From Elymus sibiricus (taxonomy: Eukaryota > Streptophyta > Magnoliopsida > Poales > Poaceae): a stretch of 64,000 nucleotides of DNA. Under the pieces are notes generated by a model. The model was given only the letters and a program-made list of their open reading frames with translations. It searched no databases and had not been told where the DNA came from. Positions 22,274 through 34,078 of the stretch are shown here, piece by piece; the stretch's first letter is position 1, and the number at the start of each line of letters is the position of its first letter. The stretch is from assembly GCA_039707655.1 (NCBI GenBank), contig CM077671.1:368543720-368607719 (forward strand), given 5' to 3'. A program made the translations under genes and the position numbers.

Positions 22274-23517
22274 GATCTACAACATAAATTTTGCAAAAAC
22301 AACTTAGAGTATTGTTCCAGATAATGAGTTTAGTTAATCATATTACTTAAAAACTCCCACTCAAATTGACATCCCTCCGGTCATTCGAGTGTCACATGAT
22401 CCAAATCCACCAACTCAAGTCCGATCATCACGTGAGTTGAGGTGGTTTCAATGGTGAACATCTTCATGTTGATCATATCTACTATATGACTCATGTTCGA
22501 CCTTTCGGGCTCTTGTGTTCCGAGGCCATGTCTGTACATGCTAGGCTCATCAAGTTTAACCCGAGTGTTCCGCATGTGCAACACTAGCTTGCACCCGTTG
22601 TATGCGAACGTAGAGTCTATCACAACCGATCATCACGTGGTGTCTCAAAATGACGAACTTTCGCAACGGTGCACACTCGGGGAGAACACAATTTATCTTG
22701 AAATTTAAGTAAAGGATTACCTTATAATGCTACCGTCGTCCTAAGCAAAATAAGATGCATAAAGGGATTAACATGACATGCAAATCATAAGTGACATGAT
22801 ATGGCCATGAACTTGTGCTTTTAATCTCCATCTCCAAAGCACCGGCATGATCTCTATCGTCACTGGCATAACAACATGATCTCTATCATCTTGATCTCCA
22901 TCAATATGTCGCCATGAGGTTGTCGCGCCGACTGTTGCTTCCATGACTATTGCTAACTCATAGTGATAAACTAAAGCAAAAACGGCGAAAATAATTAAAG
23001 ACAACCCTATGGCTCCTGTCGGTTGCCGTACTCATCGACATGCAAGTCATGATATTCTATACAATACATGATCATCTCATACATCACATATATCTCATCA
23101 TGTAATTGGCCATATCACATCACAACATACCCTGCAAAAACAAGTTAGACGTCCTCTAATTGTTGTTGCAAGTTTTACGTGGCTGCTACGAGTATCTAGC
23201 AAGAACAATTCTTACCTATGCAAAAACCACAACGGTGATACAAAAATTGCTATTCAACCTTCTCAGGGACCGCCTTTGTCAAATCTGATCCAACTAAAGT
23301 GGGACAAACAGACACCCGCCAGCCATCTTTATGCAACGAAGTTACATGTGAGTTGATGGAACCGGTCTCTCGTAAGCGTACGAGTAATGTTGGTCCGGGC
23401 CGCTTCATCCCACAATACCGCCGAATCAAGAAAAGACCAAGGGAGGAAGCAATCTGAATATCAATGCCCACAAACTCCTTTGTGTTCTACTCGAGATCTC
23501 ATCTACACATAGACCTA
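22274..23517 (-). other. Untranslated leader of Copia element A
   Basis: Lies between the primer binding site and the gag start codon. Closely related sequence occupies the same place in element B. In retrotransposons this region carries the packaging and dimerisation signals. No coding frame is seen. Confidence 0.75.
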
Positions 23518-23529
23518 GCTCTGATACCA
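23518..23529 (-). other. Primer binding site of Copia element A
   Basis: TGGTATCAGAGC on the minus strand, complementary to the 3' end of initiator tRNA-Met, one base from the 5' LTR. Confidence 0.93.
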
Positions 23530-23530
23530 C

Positions 23531-25326
23531 TATTGGAGAATGTTGCATGAGAAACAAAAAATTTCCTACGCACACGCAAGATCTATCCATGGTGATGAGC
23601 ATCTACGAGAGGGAGAGTGGATCTACATACCCTCTTAGATCGCTAAGCAGGAAGCGTTAAGAAACGCGGTTGATGTAGTCGAACGTCTTTGCGATCCAAA
23701 TCGCCGAGCGTCCCGCGATCTAATCACGATCCGTCACGATCTAGCGCCGAATGGACGGCACCTCCGCGTTCAGCACACATATAGCTCGATCATGATTTCC
23801 GCCTTCTTGATCCAGCAAGAGGGAGCAGAGAGGTAGATGAGTTCTCCGGCAGTGCGACGGCGCGGCGGCGATGGTGGTGGAACTATTCTGGCAGGGCTTC
23901 GCCTAAGCACCGCTGAAAACTAGAGGACTTGATCTATTGGGAGAGAGGGCTGCACCGTGGCTTAGGGTTGAAGTGCTTTTGCCCTCTCTCCCTCTAATAT
24001 ATATAGGAGGAAGGGGAGGGAGGCCGGCGGCCCAAGGGCTGCCCCTTGGTGTGGCCACAAGGAGGAGAGGTGGAGGAGTTCTACTCCAATCCTACTAGGA
24101 GTAGGATTCCTCTTCCTCCACTTGGAGACTCTTTCCGCCTTTGTGTTTTCCCACCCCTAGCCGCATGGGCCTTAGTAGGGGGCTCAGCCAGCCCACCAAG
24201 GGCTGGCTTGACTCCTCTGACAGCCCATGAGGCCCTTTGGGTCAAGACACCCCTCCCGATGGTCCTCGGTACCCCTCCCGGCACTCCCTGTACACTACCG
24301 AAATACCCGAAACTTATCCGGTGACCAAAACGGGACTTCCTATATATCAATCTTTACCTCCGGACCATTTCAGAGCTCCTTGTGACGTCCTGGATCTCAT
24401 CCGGGACTCCGAACAACCTTCGGTCACCAACATACATAACTCAACTATACCGAAACGTCACCAAACCTTAAGCGTGCAGACCCTGCGGGTTCGAGAACTA
24501 TGTAGACATTATCGAGACACCTCTACGGTCAATAACCAATAGCGGGACCTGGATGCCCATATTGGTTCCTACATATTCTACGAAGATCTTTATCGGTTGA
24601 ACCTCTATGTCAAGGATTCAGTTAATCCCGTATGATGTTCCCTTTGTTCTTCGGTATGTTACTTGCCCGAGATTCGATCGTCGGTATCTCTATACCTAGT
24701 TCAATCTCGTTACTGGCAAGTCTCTTTACTCCTTCCGTAATACAAGATCCCGTGGCTAACACTTTAGTCACATTGCTTGCAAGGCTTGTTGTGATGTTGT
24801 TTTACTGAGTGGGCCCTGAGATACCTCTCCGTCATACGGAGTAACAAATCCCAGTCTTGATCCGTGCCAGCTCAACAGACACCTTCGGAGATATCTGTAG
24901 AGCATCTTTATAGTCACCCAGTTACGTTGTGATGTTTGATACACACAAGGTATTCCTCCGGTGTAAGTGAGTTGCATGATCTCATGGTCATAGGAACATA
25001 TACTTGACATGTAGAAAACAATAGCAATAAACTAACACGATCATATGCTACGTTCATAGTTTGGGTCTTGTCCATCACATCATTCTCCTAATGATGTGAT
25101 CCCGTTAAATGTCATCTCATGTCTATGGCCAGGAAACCTTGACCATCTTTGATCAACAAGCTAGTCTACTAGAGGCATACTAGGGACACAGTGTTGTCTA
25201 TGTATCCACACATGTATCGGTGTTTCCAATCAATACAATTATAGCATGGATAATAAACGATTATCATGAACAAGGAAATATAATAATAACTACTTTTATT
25301 ATTGCCTCTAGGGCATATTTCCAACA
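23531..25326 (-). repeat. 5' LTR of Copia element A
   Basis: Aligns end to end with 16447-18245. It starts TATTGGAGAATG (a TG-to-TA change at the terminus) and ends CCAACA. Its TATA block near 23996-24005, read on the minus strand, would drive the element. Confidence 0.96.
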
Positions 25327-25331
25327 TATCA

Positions 25332-25790
25332 AAGATAATAAGGCTTTAAAATGACTATCAGATTGTATTGGAAAATATGCCTCTAGCGGGATCAAGGAAA
25401 TTCAAATTAAGGTGCTTTGCAATTCTTCCACTGTATGCCATGAGAATTATTACATTTCTGGCCTCACTTTGTGAGGAGTAATATCAGCTTATAAGGCATC
25501 TGGTGCGGGGACGAGAAGGACATAAGGAAAACTCCTTGGATGGCTTGGGACAAACTGACAAGATAAAAAGACGAGGGCAATATGGGATTCCATGGTGTAC
25601 AGTTATTTAATCAAGCGCATTCGACCGAACAGGCTTAAACTTTATATGTGTTAAGGTGATGAAGGCAAAGTATTATCCTCATGGGCATCTGCTGGACACG
25701 GTCTTCCTGCAGTCGACGTCAGTGAATTGGCAATGCATTATGCATAGCTTGGAACTACTTAAAAGGATAAGCACTTCTAACCGAGTTGAT
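25332..25790 (+). pseudogene. LINE ORF2 remnant, downstream piece
   Basis: Decayed plus-strand coding sequence of a plant LINE. Recognisable motifs are YIKD at the insertion point, KEIQIKV, then WMAWDKLT followed by EGNMGFHG and LFNQA, the segment after the reverse transcriptase fingers. Multiple stops are present. It continues the piece at 16391-16446 across Copia element A. Confidence 0.75.
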
Positions 25791-26730
25791 AAAATGCCAG
25801 CTTAACCCATGATTCATACTCATGGTAATCCTCCTTATAGGCCGCCACGTGACCCGAGAGCCGACCTTACCGACAACCCCACATGGGTCTCTTATAAACA
25901 TCCCTCGTCCCAGCATGGAGGGCCTGATGGCGCAACCTATCTCCCAAGATCACCCTCCTCCTCAGGACTCAACCATCGCCTTTGCGGCATCGAACGGGGA
26001 GGGAAACACCGCGAGGACCGAGGCACCCACAGACGACCCGATGTTGTTCTAGGATGCTCCCACAACCCCCCACCCGTGTATGATGTGGGTGGAGAGGACC
26101 AGACCCCATCCACCGAGGTGACACCCCGGTGGACGGGGACAATGAAGACACCGGGGCGGAGGGGAGGATGAGGTCAACTCCCCGGCTCGTCAAGTGGATG
26201 AGTAGCGCTCTCCACCATCTTCCTCCATCCCAGATGATCTGGCCTCGACTCTCGCACCATCCACACCGCTAGTCCCAGCATTGCCATTCCTCCCCTGCCC
26301 CTAGCTTCTGTCACCGCACTGGAGGCAGCACTGGTGCACGAGTCTGTCGACCAGATGATGGTGACGGCGTTTGAGGTTGCTTTGACCTTGTCGAAGGAAG
26401 GAGAAGAAATCCTGGTCAAACCGGGTGCCGGCGTTGACACAGAGGGACTCCATTTGTATCATTAGGGAGCGGGCTGATGCCATAAACGTGGCCGTAAATG
26501 ACATGCTTGATGCCTTTGCGACATGGAGGTAAATATTCACCATGCCTTTTAAATTTATGCATGATAATATAGCCAGTAGCCCTCAAAGTGTGTATCGAAC
26601 CAATATCCAATATGCACCTACACTCTAGAAATAGTACTTAGCATTTTTGCGTTTCATAGTGACTGAGGTGCGGCTTAGCAGGGAAATGCTTGGTTGCGAA
26701 TCGGATTTTTTTAAACTTTTAGCAGAAAAC
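25791..26730. other. Unassigned sequence, probably decayed retroelement
   Basis: Several overlapping frames of 60-120 codons occur on both strands between 25809 and 26610, but none shows a recognisable domain and they conflict with each other. I see no gene I can support. Confidence 0.3.
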
Positions 26731-27045
26731 GCAATGCGCAGTAGTCCCCCAAGACCCATGTCAGGCGCAAGCGGTCGATCCGAGGATCGAAATCATCCTC
26801 GGTAGCACTTTACAAATGTAAACTAAAAAACCGTTGATCCAATAGCCCATGAGACTCAGATCGGTTTGCAAAAACCATCTCGAGGATCGAATCTCACCTC
26901 AAAAAGTGCAATAGCCCTTAAGACTCAGGTCGGGCGCAAGCGGTCGGGCTTAGGATCGAATCTAAACTCGGGTTCCATACAACATTTAGGATTTGTTAAA
27001 ACGCGGACGCAATAGCCCCAAGACTAAGGTTGGCACAAGGAGGTG
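26731..27045. repeat. Diverged tandem repeat (AATAGCCC...AAGACTCAGGTCGG type)
   Basis: Four diverged copies start near 26731, 26840, 26918 and 27009, each with a block like CAATAGCCC(C)AAGACTCAGG followed by GGTCGG...GCAAGCGGTCG and ...GAGGATCGAAT. The copies are about 80-110 bases apart. Such arrays occur in Triticeae LTRs. Confidence 0.6.
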
Positions 27046-27303
27046 ACGTACTGCATTAAGTCAATCAAATCAAATCAATGTTTACCGTAATCTCAACTAA
27101 ATTAAAACTTTATTTGGCTTCCCCTACCCATAGCTACATTAAATTAAATCTTACCAAAATCTAAAATATGATGTGTGTAAGGTATATGTTAGACAAGATT
27201 GATGTTGAACCACTAAAATAGGTATGCCCTGTTCCAATGCATGGACAGTTAGCTAGTTGTTCTAATGTAACTCCTTTTTGAGCATATTCTAATGTAACTC
27301 TTA

Positions 27304-28369
27304 GAGAATCTCTAGCAGATCCCGCAACCGACCAAGCAGCATAATTCATTTATAGGTTCCCGTAAACGATTTTTTTACAAGACGACATGCATGGAGACAG
27401 AACAGATCCCACATATATCATCAGAATTCAACATGGTTTTAAAAACTAGTAGTTTGCGCCACAATTAACATCATCGGAGTTCCACACATAGTTCATACAA
27501 GCTTAAGCAAACAAAGTTCAAACGGAAATTAAAGTACTTCATACTACGCGGGGTTCTACTTCTAATTCATACTTGTTCTACGCGTCAGCACCGGAGCCGA
27601 AGTTGCTCTCGTCGCCGGAGCCGTCCTCGTGTGGCGGCGACTCATTGCCGTGTAGAGTGTGGTAGATCAGGGTGCTGGAGAGCGTCTGTTGGAGTTGGTA
27701 CTCCTCCCAAAGCTCCGGCACGCGCGCGGCCGTAGCTACATCGCCGGCCGCGGCGGCCTCCCTCGCCCGCCACCACGCAGTTTCGGCCGCCCGAAGCCGT
27801 TGGAGGGCCGGGTCGAAGATCCTCCCTAGGCGCTGGAAACTCGCCCATGCCCGTGAGCCGGCGCTACGGGACTTCGCGCCGCGGATGCGCGTTGCCTCCC
27901 TTTGCGCACCCGACACGAGATGGTGGAGGGAGGAGCTGCCGACCTCGGAATCGTTGCGACAATTGCGGCAGACAAACCCACCGCGCCCGACGGAACCCCC
28001 GCCGCACCGAAGCCCGCCGTGCCGACCAAAACCCCCGCCGCCGCCATGCCTTGCACCCGCTGTCGCCATCGCCACCAAGATCCGGTAGCCGGAGGCACCG
28101 AAAATAGCTGCCGGAGGGGAGGAGATTTCTCGTCGGAGGAGTGGAGTTTGCGACGGAGAGGGATGAGGGGAATGAAGGACACGAACCCTAAAATCACCCC
28201 GCGCCCGCATATATATTGGAAACCCGGTCGGTTTATGGACCGCCTGTAAATTTTTTTACGGGCCGAGCCTCGTTTGCAGGATCTGCGCCGGTCGTTTTTT
28301 GGGCCGTCCCATATAACATCCCGCAAAACACAGTTCGCCGGAGTTATACATGATCTACTAGTGATGCTC
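27304..28369. mobile_element. PIF/Harbinger-like element 1
   Basis: Inverted termini GAGAATCTCTAGCAGATC and, at the other end inverted, GAGCATCACTAGTAGATC, flanked by TTA on both sides (27301-27303, 28370-28372). A 3-bp TTA/TAA duplication and GAGCATC termini fit the PIF/Harbinger superfamily. 1,066 bases, no transposase seen, so non-autonomous. Confidence 0.8.
27578..28069 (-). CDS. Hypothetical Gly/Arg/Ala-rich protein inside Harbinger-like element 1
   Basis: A frame of 163 codons from ATG 28069 (MATAGARHGGGG) to 27578. The frame is open up to 28210, but a TATA-like tract at 28206-28217 on the minus strand overlaps that upstream ATG, so I prefer 28069. The N-terminal part is Gly-rich with a CRNC pair. 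The middle is Arg/Ala-rich and helical (REATRIRGAKSRSAGSRAW). The C-terminus is acidic (EDGSGDESNFGSGADA). I do not recognise a family. Either a captured host fragment or the element's own ORF; expression is uncertain. Confidence 0.4.
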   Translation of the reverse strand: MATAGARHGGGGGFGRHGGLRCGGGSVGRGGFVCRNCRNDSEVGSSSLHHLVSGAQREATRIRGAKSRSAGSRAWASFQRLGRIFDPALQRLRAAETAWWRAREAAAAGDVATAARVPELWEEYQLQQTLSSTLIYHTLHGNESPPHEDGSGDESNFGSGADA

Positions 28370-28467
28370 TTATTTGTTATTCGTTCTTACATTTTTTTTG
28401 TATAAATAAGAAAATATTGTTTGTCTCGTTGTAATAGTGTGTTCATGTAGCACAATATTTTAGTATA

Positions 28468-29607
28468 TAGCATCTACAGTCAGACTCGACAAAACCGACC
28501 CCTCAAATGTCTGTGGACATGCCCGAGCACCTCCGCGGACAATGACCGAGCAAGCCTCAAATTTGTTGTTCTACATCCAGATACCTCATATGAAAAACCT
28601 TATATCTATACAAAAGCATGGAAATGACGTATTACGTAGATCAACTATTCTATACTACGCTAATCCTCGGAAATGTCCACTATCTCCGTGCCCGGCTCCG
28701 GGTACATCGGCGGTAACTACAGCTCCGGCTCCTACGACCCCTTCGGTCGCGCCACCTCCGCCTGCTCCGTCTTTGCCTTCACGTCGAGTTTGAACGCCAC
28801 CCGCTCCTGTCGGATGAACTGCCGGTTGGCCTCTACATAGGCCTCATCTTGGATGGATTCCAGGATGGCCTGCTGTTCTACCATCTTGACCGCTTGGGAG
28901 ACCGCAAACTCCGCCTCTGCATCCTCCATGTTGAAGCCCGGAGACGAAGGGAGCTCCTCCCCCTCCTCCTCCTCGACCAGCTCCTCCTCCTACTCCATCG
29001 GAACCAAATGTTGATCCTCCTCCTCCGGCTCCGGCGACTCCGGAGGGAGGACGACAATTATGCGTGCGGCACGCCTCGCCCGGATCTGCTCCTCGATCAG
29101 GAAGCGGCGCTTCGGCGTGAGCATAGTGTAGGTAGTCTTCTTCTGCCGGACCATGGCGAAGCCGTATGGTGTCGAACGAACGGGGGAGCGGGAGAGAGGT
29201 GGTGGATGGGATCGGGCTGGCGGTGTGGAGAGGGAGGAGGTGGATTTGGCTAGGGTAGGGGGACGCCGACCGACTTAAATAGCCGGATTTGGTCTCGGAC
29301 GGCGAGCCGGAGCAGCGTCATGCGACGTTCACATCCTCATCGAAGGAGACGTACGCTCGGACCGTCGGATTTCCGGGCGATTCTACGTGGGACCTCATCG
29401 TTAGTCCGATGTGGCAGACGTGCCCGGGTGCGCCCGAACGCCCCCATATCCATCCTAGATTGGGTTGGATACGAAGGGTGCCGGTCAGCCCGGACGTTTA
29501 AGGCCCGTTTGAGGAGCTCGTCTCGGTTGCTTTTGTGTGACCTGACAGTGACAGGGCCATCAGCCCGGGCGTTTGAGACGGGTTTGGGCGCCCGGCTGTA
29601 GATGCTC
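28468..29607. mobile_element. PIF/Harbinger-like element 2
   Basis: Termini AGCATCTACAGTC at the left and its inverted partner GAGCATCTACAGCC at the right, with TTA at 29608-29610. The left target site has mutated to ATA. 1,140 bases, about 100 bases from element 1. Family as for element 1. Confidence 0.65.
28732..29154 (-). pseudogene. Acidic coiled-coil protein inside Harbinger-like element 2, one TAG stop
   Basis: From ATG 29154 (MVRQKKTTYTMLTPKRRF) one frame runs to 28732, interrupted by a single TAG at 28992-28990 within a Glu-rich stretch. After a basic start comes an acidic PEEE/EEEL region and then a helical part (MVEQQAILESIQDEAYVEA). A TATA-like CTATTTAAG lies near 29274-29282 on the minus strand. 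I do not recognise the family; proteins of this kind appear to travel with such elements in Triticeae. Confidence 0.5.
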
Positions 29608-29610
29608 TTA

Positions 29611-31149
29611 TGGAGCGGATGGCGCAACTGTGCGTCATGATCCTTCGGCTCCAGTTTCAACCAAAGAAGGCTGGCCAACTTTGACCTCGTTGAAGAGCAT
29701 GTGAGAGTTGTGTTTGTCAACTCCCTCTCTACGAACTTATGGTGTTATACATACATGTTCAATGTTTTTTCCTTGCAGACGGTGATTTACTATGTAGAAG
29801 TTGTTGGGATTTTCTGATCTACATGGATGACTTCTTGATCGCTGCTTCTACAAACTTCTGGATTTTAACAAGTTTACTCCATTGACAAGGAGGGCCAGGA
29901 GCGGCAACGAGCTTTGCTCATTGCACTCCGACAGGGAAGAAGACTCCAGCACCTCGTAAAATTTGGATGTATTTTTGAATTTCTACAAGGATACTTTTGT
30001 AAAAGTTTATGCTACTTAATATATGATCTTAGACCTTTTTCTCAGAAGAATAGTGGATTTTCAACTGATCTCAACCTCCAACTCCATGCTTCCGAACGTT
30101 GACTTAGACAAGAAATTCTCCCTTAAAAAAGAAGTAAGAAATTCTCAAATGGCCGAGAATTAGCAAAACAGCTGTTTAAATTCAAAACAAGTTTATCCAC
30201 CTAAGCACAGGATAATTTTGGCCACATCGGCAACATCCAATAATCCGCGCAGCCCATAAATTGCCGCCGCAACTTCACCACGGGGCCGCACCAAACCATC
30301 GACGTCATGATCGTCTCACCTTGCATCAACATCCGCCGCCATACATACGCGCTCGCTAGCCAAGCTCGGAGCCACGGTAGCGCCGAGGGAAAGGAAACTC
30401 CGTGCCCCGTCCGACTCCGCCGCCTCTCCATCTGGTGAGCCCCTCCCGGTGGTTCTGAACTTCTGATGCCCTGTAGTGTCAACCCCAGAGATTTATTCCT
30501 GAACCCTACCTTCTGGGGTGACGAGCAATATGGCTGGCCCCTTTCTGTATCTAGGATTACTCCGTCTGTGCCGAATTAACTATCGCACCATGTTGGATCC
30601 CTAAGATCGTGCAGCTAAGTTGTTCCATTGTGATCTTTACTGTGCATTAGTACAGATCGATTATTTTATGTGCCATTGTAATTAATTATTTGATCAAGAT
30701 ATGTTAGTACTGCACTTGGAGATTATTTTTCTGTGCTTGATCACCCTGCTCAATGGTACGATGACTCACGAAGTAGAGATTGAATTTCAGTTTCAGTGGA
30801 GGAGAGCACAGGAAGGATCAGAGCCCTGGGCAATTCCTGCTTTTCTGATTCAGGATGTATGTGCATATTTGTTCGTGTAATTTATAGTGATCTTTCAAAT
30901 CCAGATTTTTTACTTTTATAAAGAGAATTCAGATAGAATTAGTTTATAACACGTCACATCTCGTATCCTGAATTCCTGATTGTTTGGAATTGCAACCTAC
31001 ATTTAACAAGACCTGAACTTGTTCATACCACATACTGTTTTCTTTTCTCTGTTCTGCACTTTTGAGATGATATTCCTGTGCAAATTTCAGCTCCTCCACT
31101 GCTGGAACAGACCCACGATCCCACCTTCGTATGGAAGATTCGTAACTTT
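29611..31149. other. No supported gene; possible 5' leader of the MATH gene
   Basis: Mostly AT-rich. Between 30200 and 30440 the plus strand is GC- and C-rich like a grass 5' leader and ends in a good splice donor (CATCTG|GTGAGC near 30434). It could be the non-coding first exon of the MATH gene whose remaining exons begin at 32570. This is inference only. Confidence 0.3.
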
Positions 31150-32145
31150 AATCTACTTTAATGCTACTCTTCGGGAACAATATCCAGCTTTATATAACAT
31201 CGCGCGTCACAAGGGCGATACTATTGCCACGGTGTTGGAATCTTTCCCACCAAACGTGACATTCAGGAGAGATTTAATCGGCCCAAGACTTGCATCGTGG
31301 AACGCTTTATTACAGCATTTGATAACGATACAATTGTCACAGGGTGCTGATCAGTTTCGTTGGAACTTACATGAGAGTGGTAAATTCTCTGTGGATTCCA
31401 TGTATAAAGCATTAGTCCATCCGATTGTGCCAGTCGATAGTAACAAGAAGATCTGAAAGATGAAGATACCACTCAAGAATAAAATATTTGCATGGTATCT
31501 TCGTCGAGGAGTCATTCTTACAAAAGATAACCTTGTTAAGAGGAATTGGCAAGGAAGTACGCGATGTGTTTTTTGTCATCAGGATGAGACAACTAGACAC
31601 TTGTTCTTCGAATGCAAATTCGCTCGATCTATATGGTCAGTCATCCAAATAGCTTCTGGCTTGTATCCTCCGCGTAGCGTCGCCAATATATTTGGCAATT
31701 GGCTACATGGAGTGGATCACAGGTTTAGGATTCTGATTAGGGCGGGAGCGATAGCCATTATGTGGTCGCTTTGGCTATGTAGAAATGGCAAGGTTTTTAA
31801 TGATAAAAATTCATCTCTTTTGCAGGTAGTCTACGGGTGCACGGGTACTCTCCGTTTATGGTCATCTCTACATCGTGTGGAGTTATGCGACCTGTTTTCG
31901 GAGGTCTGTATATGCTTGGAGGATACGGCGAAGGATATTTTTATCCAACATGGATGGCAGCGTGATCTACGGATTGGACACCCATCTACTTAGGCGTCAT
32001 ACAGTTTCTTCAAGATTATTTGTATTACGCCTTTTTTTCTTTCTTTTTTTGCTTGGATTTGTTGCAGCTGTGTGCATCCTAGATATGCAGAGGCCGGGTG
32101 TAATGCTTAAACCTTTTAAGTAATAAAGCACCCTTTATCGAAAAA
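31150..32145 (+). pseudogene. 5'-truncated LINE: ORF2 C-terminus with zinc-binding domain
   Basis: Plus-strand coding from about 31150 (TLREQYPALYN) to the stop near 31993 covers the end of LINE ORF2, including the reverse-transcriptase zinc-binding segment (FRWNLHESGKFSV ... CVFCHQDETTRHLFFEC). One TGA at 31454-31456 replaces a Trp codon; the frame is otherwise open. The 3' end has AATAAAG and an A8 tail near 32141-32148, as in plant L1-type insertions. It lies upstream of the MATH exons and may have inserted in an intron of that gene. Confidence 0.85.
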
Positions 32146-32569
32146 AAAGGAGAAGGGGTGTTATGTCGGTTTGCTCTGCCCCTTTTTACTGCTCTGGGTT
32201 TACCTCGTACGCATCATTGTGTCTTCGATGTAAATATCATGCATACGGAACCAACATCACACGTCAACATTATGTATTTTTGATTATAAAGGGAATATAT
32301 TAATATCACGAAGATACCAATTACACCGAGCCTCTGCAACAACGAAATGTCCTAAAGACATTACGGAGTCAACATTATGTATGGAAGTGGCTTAATCAAA
32401 ATAACTTTGTGTGAACTCTACAGTTAGCAATCAAAATCCCATAAACAAACAGTCAAATTCTGAAGCTTGATAGGGTGCAATAACTGAAGAAACTATGTTT
32501 CGTCCTTGCTAGAGCTATGGCTTCTATAGACCGACTTGTTTCTGTCTTCCATATCTCATTCATTTACAG

Positions 32570-33985
32570 GTTCCTGGGGGTGGCTCCACGTATCAAGAAA
32601 GCTGGTTCTTTTCGTTCGTATGTGTCCCTCTCTCTTGGGACGCGCAGAGATAGCATCAACATGGAGCCATGGTGGCAGTGTTTGAATTGTCAATATACAA
32701 TCATTCAAATGGGATGTATCATGGTTACAGAGGTATTGTCGATATACTCTGTGCTTGAGCTACAACTCTGTAAATTTTGATTCATGTAGAATCCTAATTC
32801 CATCCTTCAAATTCAACATCTATAAAATTTAAAACATGATCACATACAACTTACATTAACCAGTTGTTTTGTACCGAGTTCAAATACAGTTTTTTCTTCT
32901 TCTAATATTCTAACCTTTACGAACACGCAGCTAGCTCCAGTTTCGATGTCATGCACCCAAATTCGGAGTTCGAATGCTTGATTCCTCTTAGCAAACTACT
33001 GAAATCAACTGATTTTATGGATGGTGATTGCTGTGTCTTTGGTGTGAAGATGCTACAAATTGATGTCTTTTCCACCGAAAAGAAAGCTATTACGATGGAT
33101 ACCACAGTTCAGAACCTCTTCATGCAGAAGAATAGATTCATCACACAGACCTACACCGCGACAATAAAGGACTTTCTTCAATTGAATTCAAAGGATCGCA
33201 TCTGTTCGCCTACATTTGAATTGGGAGGACATAAGTGGTACTGACCTGTTTCGGTATCCTTTGACTTAACATATACCAAATGAGAGTACTGATTTCATAC
33301 TGCCCAGAGAAGCATTTAGGATACATTTTATTTTGCCAACGAGGTTTATCTTTATTGGCTGGTAGATGTTTGTGCAACACAAAATCTTTTGTCAAGTTGC
33401 GATTTTAGTTATTCCAACTGAATATAATTTTATTGCTGACCTAGCATGGAAAGGGTTGGATAACTCTGCTCCCCTTTTACCTATGAGTGTTAACTTATCA
33501 AATCATCAAAATATAATTTCACTGTCACTTGACATGTTTGCCAGCAGCATATTTACCTATAGCTTTGTACGTTCGTCTGATTTCTTTCAGTTGAGATTTC
33601 TCAAATGGTTGAACTCGTGTATTGCATATTATCCCCAGGTAGCTCGGCATATATCCACGCGGCGAACAGTGCAGCACTGGCTGGCTCTTCGTGTACCTGT
33701 ACCTGGACGCCGTGGACGACGATCACCCCTGCAAATCCGGGCTGGAGGTTGAACTGGCTCTGTCCGTCGTAGACCAGAAGTACGGGGTGGACCACATCCG
33801 CAGACACCTAGGTTCATTCAACTGTCTCGCCTTGCCATCCCTTTGTTTGTTCTGAGTTGATCTTTATATATATCTATGAACACCTTGCCGTGGTTGCAGG
33901 ACTCGTGGTTTTTGAGTCTAATTGTCGACATCGATGGGGTTTTTCCAAATTCTGCCCGCTCACCGGTCCAGAGGCTACCTCATAG
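32570..33985 (+). pseudogene. MATH (TRAF-homology) domain protein, tandem domains, broken
   Basis: Four exons can be read: 32570-32732, 32931-33237, 33639-33811 and 33900-33985, joined by GT-AG introns with matching phases. Exon 1 carries SFRSYVSLSL and, after a frameshift near 32660-32672, AVFELSIYNHSNG. Exon 2 carries FECLIPLSKLL and DDF-type strands, then starts a second domain (TYTATIKDFLQLN, SPTFELGGHKW). Exon 3 continues with IYPRGEQCSTGWLFVYLYLD and LEVELALSVVDQKYG. Exon 4 carries RHRWGFSKFCPL and ends at TAG 33983. These are the typical strands of two MATH domains, which bind substrates for ubiquitin pathways. Besides the frameshift there is a TAG (33640-33642) at the start of exon 3, and both ends of the gene are missing. 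Probable pseudogene of a grass-expanded family. Confidence 0.8.
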
Positions 33986-34078
33986 AATCGAGCTGCGCTA
34001 TCGAGGTGGGGATCACCGTCGTCGGATTGTCGAATTAGTGTAGTGATGACCAGCTTGGATGTTGATTTGTTAGAGTTA

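Larger units (their letters stand above)
16447..25326 (-). mobile_element. Complete BARE-1/Angela/WIS-type Copia retrotransposon (element A)
   Basis: An 8,880-base element in minus orientation with LTRs at 16447-18245 (3') and 23531-25326 (5'). A perfect 5-bp duplication TATCA flanks it (16442-16446, 25327-25331). It has a primer binding site complementary to tRNA-iMet, a polypurine tract and a gag-pol region. The two LTRs differ at roughly 60 or more sites by eye (about 3-4%), so it is older than element B. Its outer TG has become TA in the 5' LTR. The coding region is broken in several places, so it is not autonomous. Confidence 0.97.

Noticed and set aside
23518..23529. tRNA gene suggested by the tRNA-Met match
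   Set aside because: Only 12 bases match and they sit beside an LTR, so it is a primer binding site.
25809..26171. 120-codon Pro/Asp-rich frame
   Set aside because: Overlaps frames in other phases with equal support; no domain, promoter or splice context.
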